Of a stretch of DNA of 64,000 nt, positions 47,525 to 57,330 are shown piece after piece. Source of the stretch: Paremcibacter congregatus (GTDB lineage: Bacteria > Pseudomonadota > Alphaproteobacteria > Sphingomonadales > Emcibacteraceae); NCBI RefSeq assembly GCF_006385135.1, contig NZ_CP041025.1:3751501-3815500 (forward strand), given 5' to 3'. The translations under genes were made by a program, and so were the position numbers. The notes below the pieces were generated by a model. The model was given only the letters and a program-made list of their open reading frames with translations. It made no database searches and was not told the origin of the DNA. Numbering within the stretch: the stretch's first letter is position 1; each line of letters opens with the position of its first letter.

Positions 47525-49072
47525 TTATTCGTCCAAAGGCTGCATCGCCTCCGCCTGGTCCTTATATTCCGGCAAAATTTCCGGGCGGGGATACAGCAAA
47601 TTCATCGGCACCGAATGTCCACTGTCCTTAACAACACGCACATGCCGACGCCCCAGAAGCCGCGCTCTCAATACCCCGCAGGAATGGGATATGGTCTGCA
47701 CCTCTTCCACCAGGTTCTTGCAATAATTCGCTACCTTGACGGCCTTGTCTTCCGGGTCCAGACCTTTTTGCAGCCGGGGATTATGGGTGGTCACCCCGGT
47801 GGGACAGGTATTCTTGTTACACCGCATGGCCTGAATGCATCCGAGCGAAAACATAAATCCACGCCCAGAATTGACAAAATCCGCGCCCGTGGCAATGGCC
47901 CAGGCCACCTCCGACGGGGTGATCAGCTTGCCTGAGGCGATTATCCGCACACGATTGCGCAGGCCGTATTTATGCAGGATGTCCGATACCAGAGGCAGGG
48001 CTTCCTGTATCACCAGACCAACATTATCCATCAGAGGCATCGGCGCCGCGCCACTGCCGCCATCCCCGCTATCTACCGTGATAAAGTCGGGACCGCTTTC
48101 CATGCCGCGCTTATGGATTTCCACGCACATTTCTTCCAGCCATTCACTGCCACCGATCACCGCCTTCACGCCCACCGGTTTTCCCGTGACCGACCGAATA
48201 TGTTCTATCATATCCAGCATATCGCGGGTCGTCTTGATTTCCAGATGCCGGTTGGGTGAAATGGAAGCCTCCCCCACAGGGATGCCCCGAATCCGGGCGA
48301 TCGTCTCGGTGACCTTGATGCCGGGCAGAATGCCCCCCTTGCCCGGTTTGGCCCCCTGGCTCATTTTCAATTCAAACATCTTGACCTGATCATGCGCCGC
48401 AACCTCCCGCAATTTATCATCAGATAACTTGCCCTCGGCATCGCGCACCCCGTATTTGGCCGTCCCGATCTGCATCACAATATCGCAGCCGCCTTCCAGA
48501 TGATACGGCGACAGCCCGCCCTCACCGGTGTTCAACCAGCAACCGGCCATGCGCGCACCGTGTGACAGGGCCTTTACCGCCGGCGTCGAAAGCGCTCCGT
48601 AGCTCATCCCTGACACATTAAAAAAACACGGGGCGTTATATGGATAGGGACAATATGGCCCGATTTGCACCGGCTGCATATCGACCGCTTCCTCATCCAG
48701 GGTCGGAAAGGCGCAATTGACGAAAATATAGGTTCCCGGCACCTTAAGGTTCTTCGTCGATCCGAAGGCAATTGTGTTGCCCTCTCCCTTGGCTGCCCGG
48801 TCCACCCAATCGCGCTCCGCCCTGTTGAACGGCATTTCTTCCCTGTCCATGGCGAAAAAATACTGGCGGAAAAACTCGCCCAACTTAGAAAAGATCGACC
48901 GGAACCGGCCCACAACCGGATAATTGTGGCGCACCGCGTCCTTGGTCTGGCTGATATCAATAATAAATAAAATCACGATCCCCAATAGCCCAAGCCCGAT
49001 CAGGACGATAAAGGCCGCCGACAACAGATCGAGACTGGTCATCACACTGCTAAATTCGGGCGTCATATCCAT
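47525..49072 (-). CDS. FMN-binding glutamate synthase family protein, membrane-anchored
   Basis: A 515-residue protein with one N-terminal membrane helix (residues ~15-40) and the FMN/alpha-barrel core of the large glutamate synthase subunit (PYNAPCFFNVSGMSYGALS, GLSPYHLEGGCDIVMQIG, TVDSGDGGSGAAPMPLMD, GADFVNSGRGFMFSLGCIQAM, each a family block). CNKNTCPTGVTTHNP contains the cysteines expected for the iron-sulfur cluster. It lacks the glutaminase domain, so it is not a complete glutamate synthase; the physiological reaction of this stand-alone family is uncertain. It is the last gene of a long minus-strand run, 196 bp after the MipA gene. Confidence 0.92.
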   Translation of the reverse strand: MDMTPEFSSVMTSLDLLSAAFIVLIGLGLLGIVILFIIDISQTKDAVRHNYPVVGRFRSIFSKLGEFFRQYFFAMDREEMPFNRAERDWVDRAAKGEGNTIAFGSTKNLKVPGTYIFVNCAFPTLDEEAVDMQPVQIGPYCPYPYNAPCFFNVSGMSYGALSTPAVKALSHGARMAGCWLNTGEGGLSPYHLEGGCDIVMQIGTAKYGVRDAEGKLSDDKLREVAAHDQVKMFELKMSQGAKPGKGGILPGIKVTETIARIRGIPVGEASISPNRHLEIKTTRDMLDMIEHIRSVTGKPVGVKAVIGGSEWLEEMCVEIHKRGMESGPDFITVDSGDGGSGAAPMPLMDNVGLVIQEALPLVSDILHKYGLRNRVRIIASGKLITPSEVAWAIATGADFVNSGRGFMFSLGCIQAMRCNKNTCPTGVTTHNPRLQKGLDPEDKAVKVANYCKNLVEEVQTISHSCGVLRARLLGRRHVRVVKDSGHSVPMNLLYPRPEILPEYKDQAEAMQPLDE

Positions 49073-49268
49073 GAAATTCTTCCTTGTTATGTCATTAAGA
49101 ACATCGGCGGCCAGATCTCTGAAATCGCGCTGAAGGATGCCTGTACTGATCTTTTAATATCACATTTCCGCATGATAACAGTTTTCATGCCTGTCCACAA
49201 AAGGCGACTGTCATGTCACCATCTCCTGAGGCAACCCTGTTCAGACGCCAGATTATAGATGCCGAGGA

Positions 49269-50171
49269 TCATTTCATTGTAAAGGTATAAGTAATGTAAC
49301 TGCCCAAGATGAATTGATGGGGCGAGCCTGCCGGGTCGACAATGGGGCTTGCGGCAAAATCACCCAATAGCCGGGCATAGCGGGTATATGTCACCAGTGA
49401 CCAGCGGTCGGCGAATTTCCAGTGAGCCTTGAGCTCTGCCCGCCCGTCCTGGATCCTCCCTTTGGGGCGATGCACCGGCAAACCGGTGACCGCCGCCTGC
49501 TGCGGGGATATGCCGAAAAACTGACGGGCGCGTTTCTCATCCACCAGATCGGCTGACACTTTCATTGTTACAAGGAAATTATCCCGCTGATAGACATCGG
49601 ATTGTACGGAAAACTCAAACACCCGTCCATTATCCCCCCCGATAATGTCCCCGAAATAGCGAACCCGGCCAGTGAAACGATCCGCAATGGTCAGCTGCGC
49701 AAAAAGACCAAAATCAAGGCTGAGCTCAATATCTTCCAGACCGCGCAACGCCGGATTAACATCCCCGTCGCGTCCTGCCGTCACATGCAAAACCGGGCCA
49801 AAGGCAAATTTTCCCACCCCGAGAATATTAATCGCCGCCCCGTCCTCATCCAATGTCAGCACGTCTTTGAAACGCACGACAAGCGCCAGTTTAGGGTGGA
49901 TCTTATAATCATCAGACCCGATATAGTCCGGCGCGTATTTCAGGCCACCGCCCACCATAATCTCCGAAACCTTCGGCAGGGGCATATCTTCAAAGAACGG
50001 TTTTTCATCCGGAAGTGAACTTTCCTGGTCACGACCGGGGGCACCCCGAGATTGCGCCTGTGCCGCCGCACCGGATATCAGGCACCACAGGACCAGCCAG
50101 AATAGCGCAAAACAGAACAGGCCCGGAAGATGCTTCACGCGAGCCGGCGATATTTCCTGTTCCTGCATCAT
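49269..50171 (-). CDS. MipA/OmpV-family outer-membrane protein
   Basis: A 300-residue exported protein: positively charged start, hydrophobic core and AAAQAQ cleavage region near residue 40, then a barrel. MVGGGLKYAPDYIGSDDYKIHPKLAL (two blocks) near residue 70, FFGISPQQAAVTGLPVH near 218 and the C-terminal GSYITYTFTMK are MipA/OmpV signatures. Some members act as scaffolds between murein hydrolases and synthases; others are salt- or stress-linked porins. It starts at ATG 50171 (or 50168) after GGGGAG. It lies 147 bp downstream of the M14 carboxypeptidase on the same strand. Confidence 0.88.
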   Translation of the reverse strand: MMQEQEISPARVKHLPGLFCFALFWLVLWCLISGAAAQAQSRGAPGRDQESSLPDEKPFFEDMPLPKVSEIMVGGGLKYAPDYIGSDDYKIHPKLALVVRFKDVLTLDEDGAAINILGVGKFAFGPVLHVTAGRDGDVNPALRGLEDIELSLDFGLFAQLTIADRFTGRVRYFGDIIGGDNGRVFEFSVQSDVYQRDNFLVTMKVSADLVDEKRARQFFGISPQQAAVTGLPVHRPKGRIQDGRAELKAHWKFADRWSLVTYTRYARLLGDFAASPIVDPAGSPHQFILGSYITYTFTMK

Positions 50172-50318
50172 CTTTCCGCACTCCCCTGCCAGCTTATTCT
50201 GTCAATATCAGCCGGGATTATGCCGCAATCACCGTTCTAACCAGGCGTTGAGTGGCATAATCCCGATAGCCAAGATGGTCCAGAAATACGTCGATATAGT
50301 GGCAATGCGCAACAGGGA

Positions 50319-51503
50319 TTAAGGCTTGCTCCGCAACAGTTTCTTCATCATTTCCTCTGCCGCGACAACCGCTAATCTCCGAATTTCCGCCCGGTCACTG
50401 TTGTCCGCCATTTCGTACGTGATCGCCGGGACGCCGAAGGTTTTATAGACATACCCCTTTGACGTCGGCAGGTCCGGGTTATGACTCGGCACATTGCGGA
50501 AGGCGATCTTCGGCAGGCGCGCGCGAATGGCCCTGTGCCAATTTTGGGCAAAATTGACGGGCTCCGTCGGCTCCGCAGCGCTTTGCGTATACATCAGGTT
50601 TTCATGAGTCGAATGAAAGTCGAGCAGCAGCGAAAGCTTACCCGCCTGGTCCTCCCCACGGTACCGATCCAGTTCCCTCTGCATCAATTGGGTTTCCGGC
50701 TGGCTGAAGGGCCCCCAGTCACGATTAAGATCTTTGCCGCCCGCATTGGTCCGCCAATTCCCCTGCTCCACCCCGTCCGGATTAAGGTTGGGGACCATCA
50801 CCAGACGATATCGCGCGCGAAATTTCCGCGCAAGCGCCGTATCCGCCAACAGAGTTTCCATGAAAGGCATCATGGCCAGCGCGCCGGTCACTTCCGGTGG
50901 ATGCTGCCGCCCAACCAGAACGACCGTCTCCTTGTCATCGTCCGTGGTGCGGCTTTCCAGCTTGAAAATATCGCGGCCATTCTGTGAGACCCCCAATTTA
51001 TACAAATCAAGAAAATCATGTTTTTTGGCGTGCCTCACCATCCACAGATTATGCTGCTGACTGGTGAGAATCTCCTGCGCCGCGATCCATAGGGGGATAT
51101 CTTTCTCGACGTTCAGGGACAGACGGGCTTCGCGGCCCTCCGCCGTAAGCTTGATATTTCCCGCTTTCAGAGTTTGCCAAAGTAGCCCGTCCCGGCTGAC
51201 CTTGGGCCAGTAGCGATGCTTGCCATAGCTATATTTCAACACCAGTGTCAGCTTTTTCGACGTCGCAGATTGCAGGCGAAAAGCATACCAGGGGCTGGGG
51301 TTAATCGGTGTCACTTCCGGCGATATGGTCAGATAAATCGTGTCGCCTTTTTGGGCGCAACCATTGACCCGGGCGGCGGGAAAGTCGGCCCAGACTTCTA
51401 CACCGTCGAAGTGGCAATAGGCGTCTTGAGCAAAGGCCGCCAATCCGGTAGCAAACAACATCATACAGGCGAGTGTTGGAACTGTTACATATCTTGACAA
51501 CAT
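50319..51503 (-). CDS. Exported M14 zinc carboxypeptidase of the CCP (M14D-like) type
   Basis: A 394-residue enzyme with a signal peptide ending AAFAQ and mature start DAYCHF. Residues ~30-160 form the beta-rich N-domain seen in cytosolic-carboxypeptidase (CCP) proteins (INPSPWYAFRL, YWPKVSRDG). The catalytic domain has zinc ligands His201 and Glu204 (GRQHPPEVTG) and His297 (LDFHST), substrate residues Arg251 (GNWRTN) and Asn260-Arg261 (KDLNRDW), and general base Glu364 (ITYEMADN). Eukaryotic CCPs remove glutamates from polyglutamylated proteins, and some bacterial members are deglutamylases or peptidases; the exact specificity here is inferred. It acts in the periplasm and lies 76 bp after a TonB receptor. 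Confidence 0.9.
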   Translation of the reverse strand: MLSRYVTVPTLACMMLFATGLAAFAQDAYCHFDGVEVWADFPAARVNGCAQKGDTIYLTISPEVTPINPSPWYAFRLQSATSKKLTLVLKYSYGKHRYWPKVSRDGLLWQTLKAGNIKLTAEGREARLSLNVEKDIPLWIAAQEILTSQQHNLWMVRHAKKHDFLDLYKLGVSQNGRDIFKLESRTTDDDKETVVLVGRQHPPEVTGALAMMPFMETLLADTALARKFRARYRLVMVPNLNPDGVEQGNWRTNAGGKDLNRDWGPFSQPETQLMQRELDRYRGEDQAGKLSLLLDFHSTHENLMYTQSAAEPTEPVNFAQNWHRAIRARLPKIAFRNVPSHNPDLPTSKGYVYKTFGVPAITYEMADNSDRAEIRRLAVVAAEEMMKKLLRSKP

Positions 51504-51523
51504 TTAATATTTTCCCATAAGAG

Positions 51524-51553
51524 AGGGGCGGAGGCTGTATGTTCTCCGCCCCT
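51524..51553 (-). terminator. Strong hairpin between TonB receptor and M14 genes
   Basis: Perfect 10-bp stem AGGGGCGGAG (51524-51533) with CTCCGCCCCT (51544-51553), 10-base loop. On the minus strand it lies between the receptor stop and the M14 start, followed by TCTCTTATG rather than a clean U-run; it could be a partial terminator or an RNA-stability element. Confidence 0.5.
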
Positions 51554-51579
51554 GTTTATTTTACATGCTTCATCCAAAA

Positions 51580-54500
51580 TTAGAAGGATTTCCGGACTGA
51601 GGCATAGAAGAAGCGGCCTTCTGAGCTGTGCAGGCTACTCAGATAACCAAAGGTATTGTCCGCAAGCGGCGGCGCTTTATCAAAGACATTACGCACCCCG
51701 AGACGAATGCGGGTGTTGTCCATAGCCCCTTTGTCAAAGGTATATTGCACGTAGGTATTCATCCGGAACCAGTCTTCGATGATAAAGAACTCATCCGTGT
51801 CATTCTGCGTCACGCCGGTTTCAAACACCTTTCCGGTATATTTCCCCCAGATTCCCGCCCCCCAATTGCCGTTCCTCCAGGTAATCGTCCCGGAGGCTTG
51901 CCATTTAGGGCGACTGTTTTGTTCGATCAGGTCGCCCGCACCAGCCACTCTGATTTCTGCAGCAGCAAAGTTATTGATTTCGGTTGCGCTCTCGGACAGG
52001 TCTTGGAACGCGGTTAACAAACGTGACCCGTTGAGCTTAAAATCAAAATCACCAATTGTGGTGTCGTCAACGGAAAAATACAGACCAAGGTCGATCCCTT
52101 CCGTCACGCGCGAATCCAAATTCAAATAGGGGTCCAGAACATTGGCGATATTCCCGGCGGCCTCAAGACCCGACCCGGCAAAGAAGTCGATATCATCCTG
52201 GGTGGCCGCCGACCGGATCACAGCATCATTGGTGCTGCCCCCCATGCGACGGACAAAATCGAGCGCGATCTGATTGGCGTCGCCAAAAATGCCCACCAGG
52301 TCTTTTTGCTCGATGCGCCAGTAATCAACCGTAAACGTCAAACCAATGGCCGATTCCGGTGTTAGCACCATGCCAACAGAATAGTTCTTGGATTCCTCCG
52401 GGATCAGGTCCTTGCTGCCGGAACGAATGCTTTCCACACTGTCGCTATAGTCACCACAATCTCCTAGGTCATCTGCCGTTCCTTTATTGACAGCGGCCTG
52501 ACAGCGATACCAGTCCGTGCGGGTATTGACCCGCGTCACTTTCTCGGTATGCAGCTGTTCCAGATTTGGTGCCCGGAAGCCTTCGGAGTAGGCGGCCCGC
52601 AGTTGAATGCCGCTCAAAGGCACCCAGGACAGGGCGACTTTTGGCTTAAAGACACTGCCCACATCGTTATAATGCTCAAAACGACCCGCCAGTTGAAGAT
52701 CAAGACTATGGGCGAATTTGCGACTTTCGTCATGAGCGAGCAATGGTACCGCCAGTTCGGCGAAGGCCGATATCACGTTACGTGACCCGGATGAATCAGG
52801 TGTCGGACTGCTGTTCATCACATCACTGGTCAGATCACCGGTATCGGCCCGGGTGAAGTTTATCGTGCCATCAAGCCGGTCGTCGCGATCTTCGGCGAAG
52901 CTGGTGCGTCGCCATTCGACGCCGACAGCTGCCCCCACTTCGTTGCCAAACAGTTCAAACGCCGCCGGGTTTGAGACTTTAAAATCGACCATTCCCAGCG
53001 TGGTTTTATTCTTCCGGGTCACATCAATCAGAAAGCTGTCGATGGTGTCCTGGGGGTTACCCGTCGTATCTCCGGCACTGACATTTGCGATATCTCCGCC
53101 ATTAAAGGGGTTATAGGCCGTATCATCTGTCCGGTTGATGGCTGCCTCGAACAGCGTATTGCTGATCCGGTTATGGGTCGTGTCCAGAGTCGTGGCCTCG
53201 GAATAGAGCGCCGCACTGTCCCAGGACCATTCCCCGAGCTCCCCGCGCAAGCCGCCCAGAAGACGGAAAGAGTCGTTATCTACGTCGATCTGCCGCCGTC
53301 CCGCATCCACGGCGCGATAGCCGGTCGTGGTGATATCCAATCCTTCATCAGGAGCGTCGATGCCCGCCAGCCGGTTTACATTACCCACGGCACCAAAGGG
53401 GTTCCAATAGGCATTTTTAGAAATGGTGATCGGCGCACTGGAGAGAACGCCAGATGCTTCGCGATATTTCTTGGACTCGGCGCGATAGTAGGACAGCTCA
53501 CTATAGAATTCCATGCCACTGTCAAACTCATGATTGACGAACAGGAAGGCATTACCGCGCTTCACATCCGGGATCATCTGGCGATCCGTGTTGCTGTCAA
53601 ACCGCAGGTCACTATTCAAACTGCTGTCATCAATGCAGATATCCGCATTAATATCCGCCCGACACCCCGATGATGTTTGAGGCTGAATATGAAAGCGTCC
53701 GCCTCTTGTTGTCAGACTATCTCCATTTTGGCGCACTCGCTGGCCCGCTTCAAATTGACCCCAGGGTGTATCCGTTGACAGACTGCGGAACTGGGTATCG
53801 CCCTCGAAATCCGTGCCGTCCACCAGAGGTCGACGATCGGACGAGGCGGAATAGGGCCGCTCGCTGGCATCCACACCAGTGCCATTATAATAATTCATCG
53901 ACAGACTGACATGAGTTTTATCGTCGTTCAGCCGCCATCCGCCGAGGAAATCTACTTTCAGTTTACGACGATCTATATCTTCCGACCCGCCATATTGCGC
54001 GTTGACGCGATAGCCTTCATAATTGTCCCGCAAAACCGTATTGATCACCCCCGCCACGGCATCTGTACCGTAAATCGCCGAGGCGCCGTCATGCAACACT
54101 TCAATCCGGCGAATACCGGACACCGGAATGGCGTTCAGGTTGGCGGTCGTCACCGGCACCAGATTTTCAGACTGAGTACCGGGATGCTGGACCACGCGGC
54201 GGCCATTGAGCAAGATCAACGTATTGCCTGAGCCAATGCCGCGCAAATTGATCGACGCCACGTCACCGCGGGCGCTGTTGACCCCGCCGCCGACGGTGTC
54301 CGTTCCGTTAAAATTCATCACGCCATTGGACGGGAGCGAACCGAACAGTTCAGAGGCCGAGGAAGCGGCAATCGCGTCCATATCCGATTCCCCCAATAAT
54401 GTGACCGGCAAACCGCCCGTAACCTTCGCGCCTTTGATTTGTGATCCCACCACGACAATCTCATCAAGCTCTAAGGCCTCTTCCTGAGGTGTCGTGTTTT

Positions 54501-54585
54501 CCTGCCCGACCGCCTGGGTGATATACAGACTACATGCGGACGCCAGTAATAAATGCTTCATCATCATATTGTTAACCCTATCCAT
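51580..54585 (-). CDS. TonB-dependent outer-membrane receptor (1001 aa)
   Basis: ATG 54585 has GGGAGG upstream and begins a signal peptide (MDRVNNMMMKHLLLASACSL... ending AVGQ). LDEIVVVGSQIKG is TonB box-like, NLRGIGSGNTLILLNGRR and DGASAIYGTDAVAGVINTVL are plug signatures, and the ~800-residue barrel ends YASVRKSF with terminal Phe. Large receptors with this plug wording are often peptide or glycan importers in marine alphaproteobacteria. Neighbours are a periplasmic carboxypeptidase, a TAXI-type TRAP system and a CapA-like protein, all on the same strand, which suggests a peptide-like ligand; inference. Confidence 0.95.
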   Translation of the reverse strand: MDRVNNMMMKHLLLASACSLYITQAVGQENTTPQEEALELDEIVVVGSQIKGAKVTGGLPVTLLGESDMDAIAASSASELFGSLPSNGVMNFNGTDTVGGGVNSARGDVASINLRGIGSGNTLILLNGRRVVQHPGTQSENLVPVTTANLNAIPVSGIRRIEVLHDGASAIYGTDAVAGVINTVLRDNYEGYRVNAQYGGSEDIDRRKLKVDFLGGWRLNDDKTHVSLSMNYYNGTGVDASERPYSASSDRRPLVDGTDFEGDTQFRSLSTDTPWGQFEAGQRVRQNGDSLTTRGGRFHIQPQTSSGCRADINADICIDDSSLNSDLRFDSNTDRQMIPDVKRGNAFLFVNHEFDSGMEFYSELSYYRAESKKYREASGVLSSAPITISKNAYWNPFGAVGNVNRLAGIDAPDEGLDITTTGYRAVDAGRRQIDVDNDSFRLLGGLRGELGEWSWDSAALYSEATTLDTTHNRISNTLFEAAINRTDDTAYNPFNGGDIANVSAGDTTGNPQDTIDSFLIDVTRKNKTTLGMVDFKVSNPAAFELFGNEVGAAVGVEWRRTSFAEDRDDRLDGTINFTRADTGDLTSDVMNSSPTPDSSGSRNVISAFAELAVPLLAHDESRKFAHSLDLQLAGRFEHYNDVGSVFKPKVALSWVPLSGIQLRAAYSEGFRAPNLEQLHTEKVTRVNTRTDWYRCQAAVNKGTADDLGDCGDYSDSVESIRSGSKDLIPEESKNYSVGMVLTPESAIGLTFTVDYWRIEQKDLVGIFGDANQIALDFVRRMGGSTNDAVIRSAATQDDIDFFAGSGLEAAGNIANVLDPYLNLDSRVTEGIDLGLYFSVDDTTIGDFDFKLNGSRLLTAFQDLSESATEINNFAAAEIRVAGAGDLIEQNSRPKWQASGTITWRNGNWGAGIWGKYTGKVFETGVTQNDTDEFFIIEDWFRMNTYVQYTFDKGAMDNTRIRLGVRNVFDKAPPLADNTFGYLSSLHSSEGRFFYASVRKSF

Positions 54586-54734
54586 TGTTTCCTCCCAGAA
54601 ACGCAACTTACAAAACAGACCAATTTTTATCGGCCCGCCCCTCTCTTTGGGGGAAAGTCATTATCTCGCGATATGTTATGGAAATCTAATAATAGATGAT
54701 CACAACCTCATAACCATATGTTATAGGAAGATAC

Positions 54735-57326
54735 TCACAGAGGGGAACGTCTTTGCCGTTGACGCCAGATCACCAGCCCCAGCAAAAGCAGCGCCGGAAG
54801 AACCATCCAAGAAGCCGCCGGTTGCGGCGCAGGAATGGCGAAGGCCACCAGCCGTAATCGTTCATCCAGTTCCGGATTATCCATCAGGCCGCCGAAGCGC
54901 GCCTCCGCCTGATAAGCCGCCTCGGTTTTCTTGATCCGGTCGAGACCAAGAAAGCGCAGGCGCTCTTCAAAGGGGGCCTTCGGGCCTAAAGTGACCGATG
55001 ACAGGGTCGTCACCGCCTCGCCGTCGAAATCCCGGCGCAGCAGCGAGAGCTGCATCAACCCATCTGCCGGGGCCTGTTCCACCTGCCGACGCAATTCCTC
55101 TAAGGGCCTCGTCTGCCACGGGGAGACGAGGCGGTCAATCCAGAAGCCCGGCGCCAACAGGGTGAAAGCGACGAGCACCAACAGCGCGCTTTCCCAGAGC
55201 TTGCTGCGGACCAGGAAATACCCCTGGGTACTGGCGGCGAAACACAATATTCCCAAAACTGCCGTGACCACCACCAGAAGGAAGTGCAACGGACCGCTGA
55301 TATTGATCATCAAAAGCTCAGGATAGAAGATGAAGATAAACGGCAGAATGATCATGCGCAGACTATAAATGAAGGCCTTGATGCCAGTCTTGATCGGGTC
55401 GCCGCCAGACACGGCCGCCGCCGCGAAGGACGCCAAACCCACCGGCGGCGTGACATCGGCCATAATCCCGAAGTAAAACACAAAAAGATGCACTGCAATC
55501 AATTCGATGATCAGCCCGTTCTGCGCCCCAAGCAGGGTAATCACCGGCACCATCAGGCTTGAAACCACAATGTAATTGGCGGTTGTCGGCAATCCCATGC
55601 CAAGGATCAGACTGATCACCCCGGTGAAAAACAGCATCAGAATCAAATTGCCCGCCGACAGCAGTTCAACAAAACCCGCCAGCACCTGCCCGACGCCGGT
55701 CAGGGACACCGCTCCGACGATAATTCCGGCGGTCGCCGTCGCCAGGCCTATGCCGACCATATTACGCGCGCCTTCGATCAGGGCCGCCGAGAAATCATCC
55801 TTTGACGCCACCCAATAACCGGCCAGCTCCCCTTCGCCGCGGAAGAAAGCCTTCAGGCTCTTGTGGCTTAAAAGAATGCCGACCATCAGCAAGGACGCCC
55901 AGAAGGCCGAAAGGCCGGGAGACAACCGTTCAATCATCAGACACCAGATCAACACCACCACCGGCAGGATGTAATACAGACCGCCTTTGACGATTTCACC
56001 GGTCGGGCCCAGATGTTCCAGATCCGGATCATCGGGACAGTCGGGAAAACCGGCGCAATATCTCAACAAACCGACATAAACGCCCCCCAACACTACAGCA
56101 ATCACCCAGCCTGAAAAATCACCGGTTAGCGTCTTGATCCAGCCAAGCCCATAATAGGTCGCGAAACTTAAGACAATGAACCCCAGGATAATCGTCGCCC
56201 ACATAAACAGGCGCTGGAAAAAAGTCATGCCGTGATCCCGTTTTTCCTGACCGGTCATGCCTTTCTTGCAGGCTTCCAGATGCACGATATAGACCAGGGC
56301 GATATAGGAAATCAACGCCGGCAAAAAGGCGTGCTTGATCACCTCGGTATAGGGAATGCCGACATATTCGACCATCAGGAACGCCGCGGCCCCCATCACC
56401 GGCGGCATGATCTGGCCATTGACCGAGGAAGCGACCTCGACCGCGCCCGCCTCTTCCCGGCTAAAGCCGACTTTACGCATCAACGGCACGGTAAAGGTGC
56501 CCGTGGTCACCACATTGGCGATGGAAGATCCGGAAATCAGGCCGGTAAGACCGGACGCAATTACGGCCGCCTTGGCCGGGCCACCGCGCAAATGACCCAA
56601 TAACGAAAAGGCCACCCGGATAAAATAATTTCCCGCCCCCGCCTTTTCCAGCAGCGCGCCAAACAGAACAAACAAAAACACAAAGCTCACCGATACGCCG
56701 AGAGCCACGCCATAAACCCCTTCGGTGGTCAGCCACAGGTGCGACATGGCCTTATGCAGGCTCGCGCCTTTCCAGCGCAGATCATCCGGCACCCATCCAC
56801 TATTGCCAAAAAAGATATAGGCCAGAAAAAATAGCGCCACACAGACCATGGGCAAGCCCAATACCCGGCGTGAGGCTTCGAGCAGAATGCCAATCCCCGA
56901 CACCCCGACAGCCAGATCAAAAGGAGTGAAAGCCCCTACCCGAAGCGCCAGAGACTGATAATTGATGCAAATATACAAGGCGCAATAGATACCCACCCCG
57001 AACAGGACCCAGTCATATAACGGGATTTTATGTTGGGGTGCGGTATAGGTCCGGGGGTAGGCCATAAAAGCCAGCGCCACCGCAAAAGCCAGATGAATGG
57101 ATCGTGCTTCTGTATCATTGAACAAAATATACCCACTGATACTGTCAGGCAATATTCCCGCCAGCAGAAAAGGAACGGGGGAGGCATAATAAAGCTGAAA
57201 CAACGACCAGCAGAGCGCCAATATCGTCAACAGGCGTCCTGACCAGCCGGCCGGATGGCGGCCTCCATGTTCTATATCTTCCAATAAATGAAGTGTATTT
57301 TCGTCAATCGCGGCGCGTGCAGTCAT
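54735..57326 (-). CDS. TRAP transporter fused permease (DctQM-type) with C-terminal DUF3394-like region
   Basis: From ATG 57326 (MTARAAIDENTLHLLED), 4 bp after the binding-protein stop, this is an 863-residue membrane protein. The first ~170 residues form the small 4-helix DctQ part and residues ~190-640 the 12-helix DctM part (GSSIANVVTTGTFTVPLMRKVGF, MPPVMGAAAFLMVEYVGIPY, GMGLPTTANYIVVSSLMVP, in short blocks). A further helical and soluble region with VTTLSSVTLGPKAPFEERLRFLGLD (two blocks) follows, as in proteins carrying DUF3394. TAXI-TRAP systems import glutamate, glutamine or other organic acids with sodium or protons. An upstream extension to 57440 overlaps the TAXI gene and is rejected. 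Confidence 0.93.
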   Translation of the reverse strand: MTARAAIDENTLHLLEDIEHGGRHPAGWSGRLLTILALCWSLFQLYYASPVPFLLAGILPDSISGYILFNDTEARSIHLAFAVALAFMAYPRTYTAPQHKIPLYDWVLFGVGIYCALYICINYQSLALRVGAFTPFDLAVGVSGIGILLEASRRVLGLPMVCVALFFLAYIFFGNSGWVPDDLRWKGASLHKAMSHLWLTTEGVYGVALGVSVSFVFLFVLFGALLEKAGAGNYFIRVAFSLLGHLRGGPAKAAVIASGLTGLISGSSIANVVTTGTFTVPLMRKVGFSREEAGAVEVASSVNGQIMPPVMGAAAFLMVEYVGIPYTEVIKHAFLPALISYIALVYIVHLEACKKGMTGQEKRDHGMTFFQRLFMWATIILGFIVLSFATYYGLGWIKTLTGDFSGWVIAVVLGGVYVGLLRYCAGFPDCPDDPDLEHLGPTGEIVKGGLYYILPVVVLIWCLMIERLSPGLSAFWASLLMVGILLSHKSLKAFFRGEGELAGYWVASKDDFSAALIEGARNMVGIGLATATAGIIVGAVSLTGVGQVLAGFVELLSAGNLILMLFFTGVISLILGMGLPTTANYIVVSSLMVPVITLLGAQNGLIIELIAVHLFVFYFGIMADVTPPVGLASFAAAAVSGGDPIKTGIKAFIYSLRMIILPFIFIFYPELLMINISGPLHFLLVVVTAVLGILCFAASTQGYFLVRSKLWESALLVLVAFTLLAPGFWIDRLVSPWQTRPLEELRRQVEQAPADGLMQLSLLRRDFDGEAVTTLSSVTLGPKAPFEERLRFLGLDRIKKTEAAYQAEARFGGLMDNPELDERLRLVAFAIPAPQPAASWMVLPALLLLGLVIWRQRQRRSPL

Positions 57327-57330
57327 ATCT

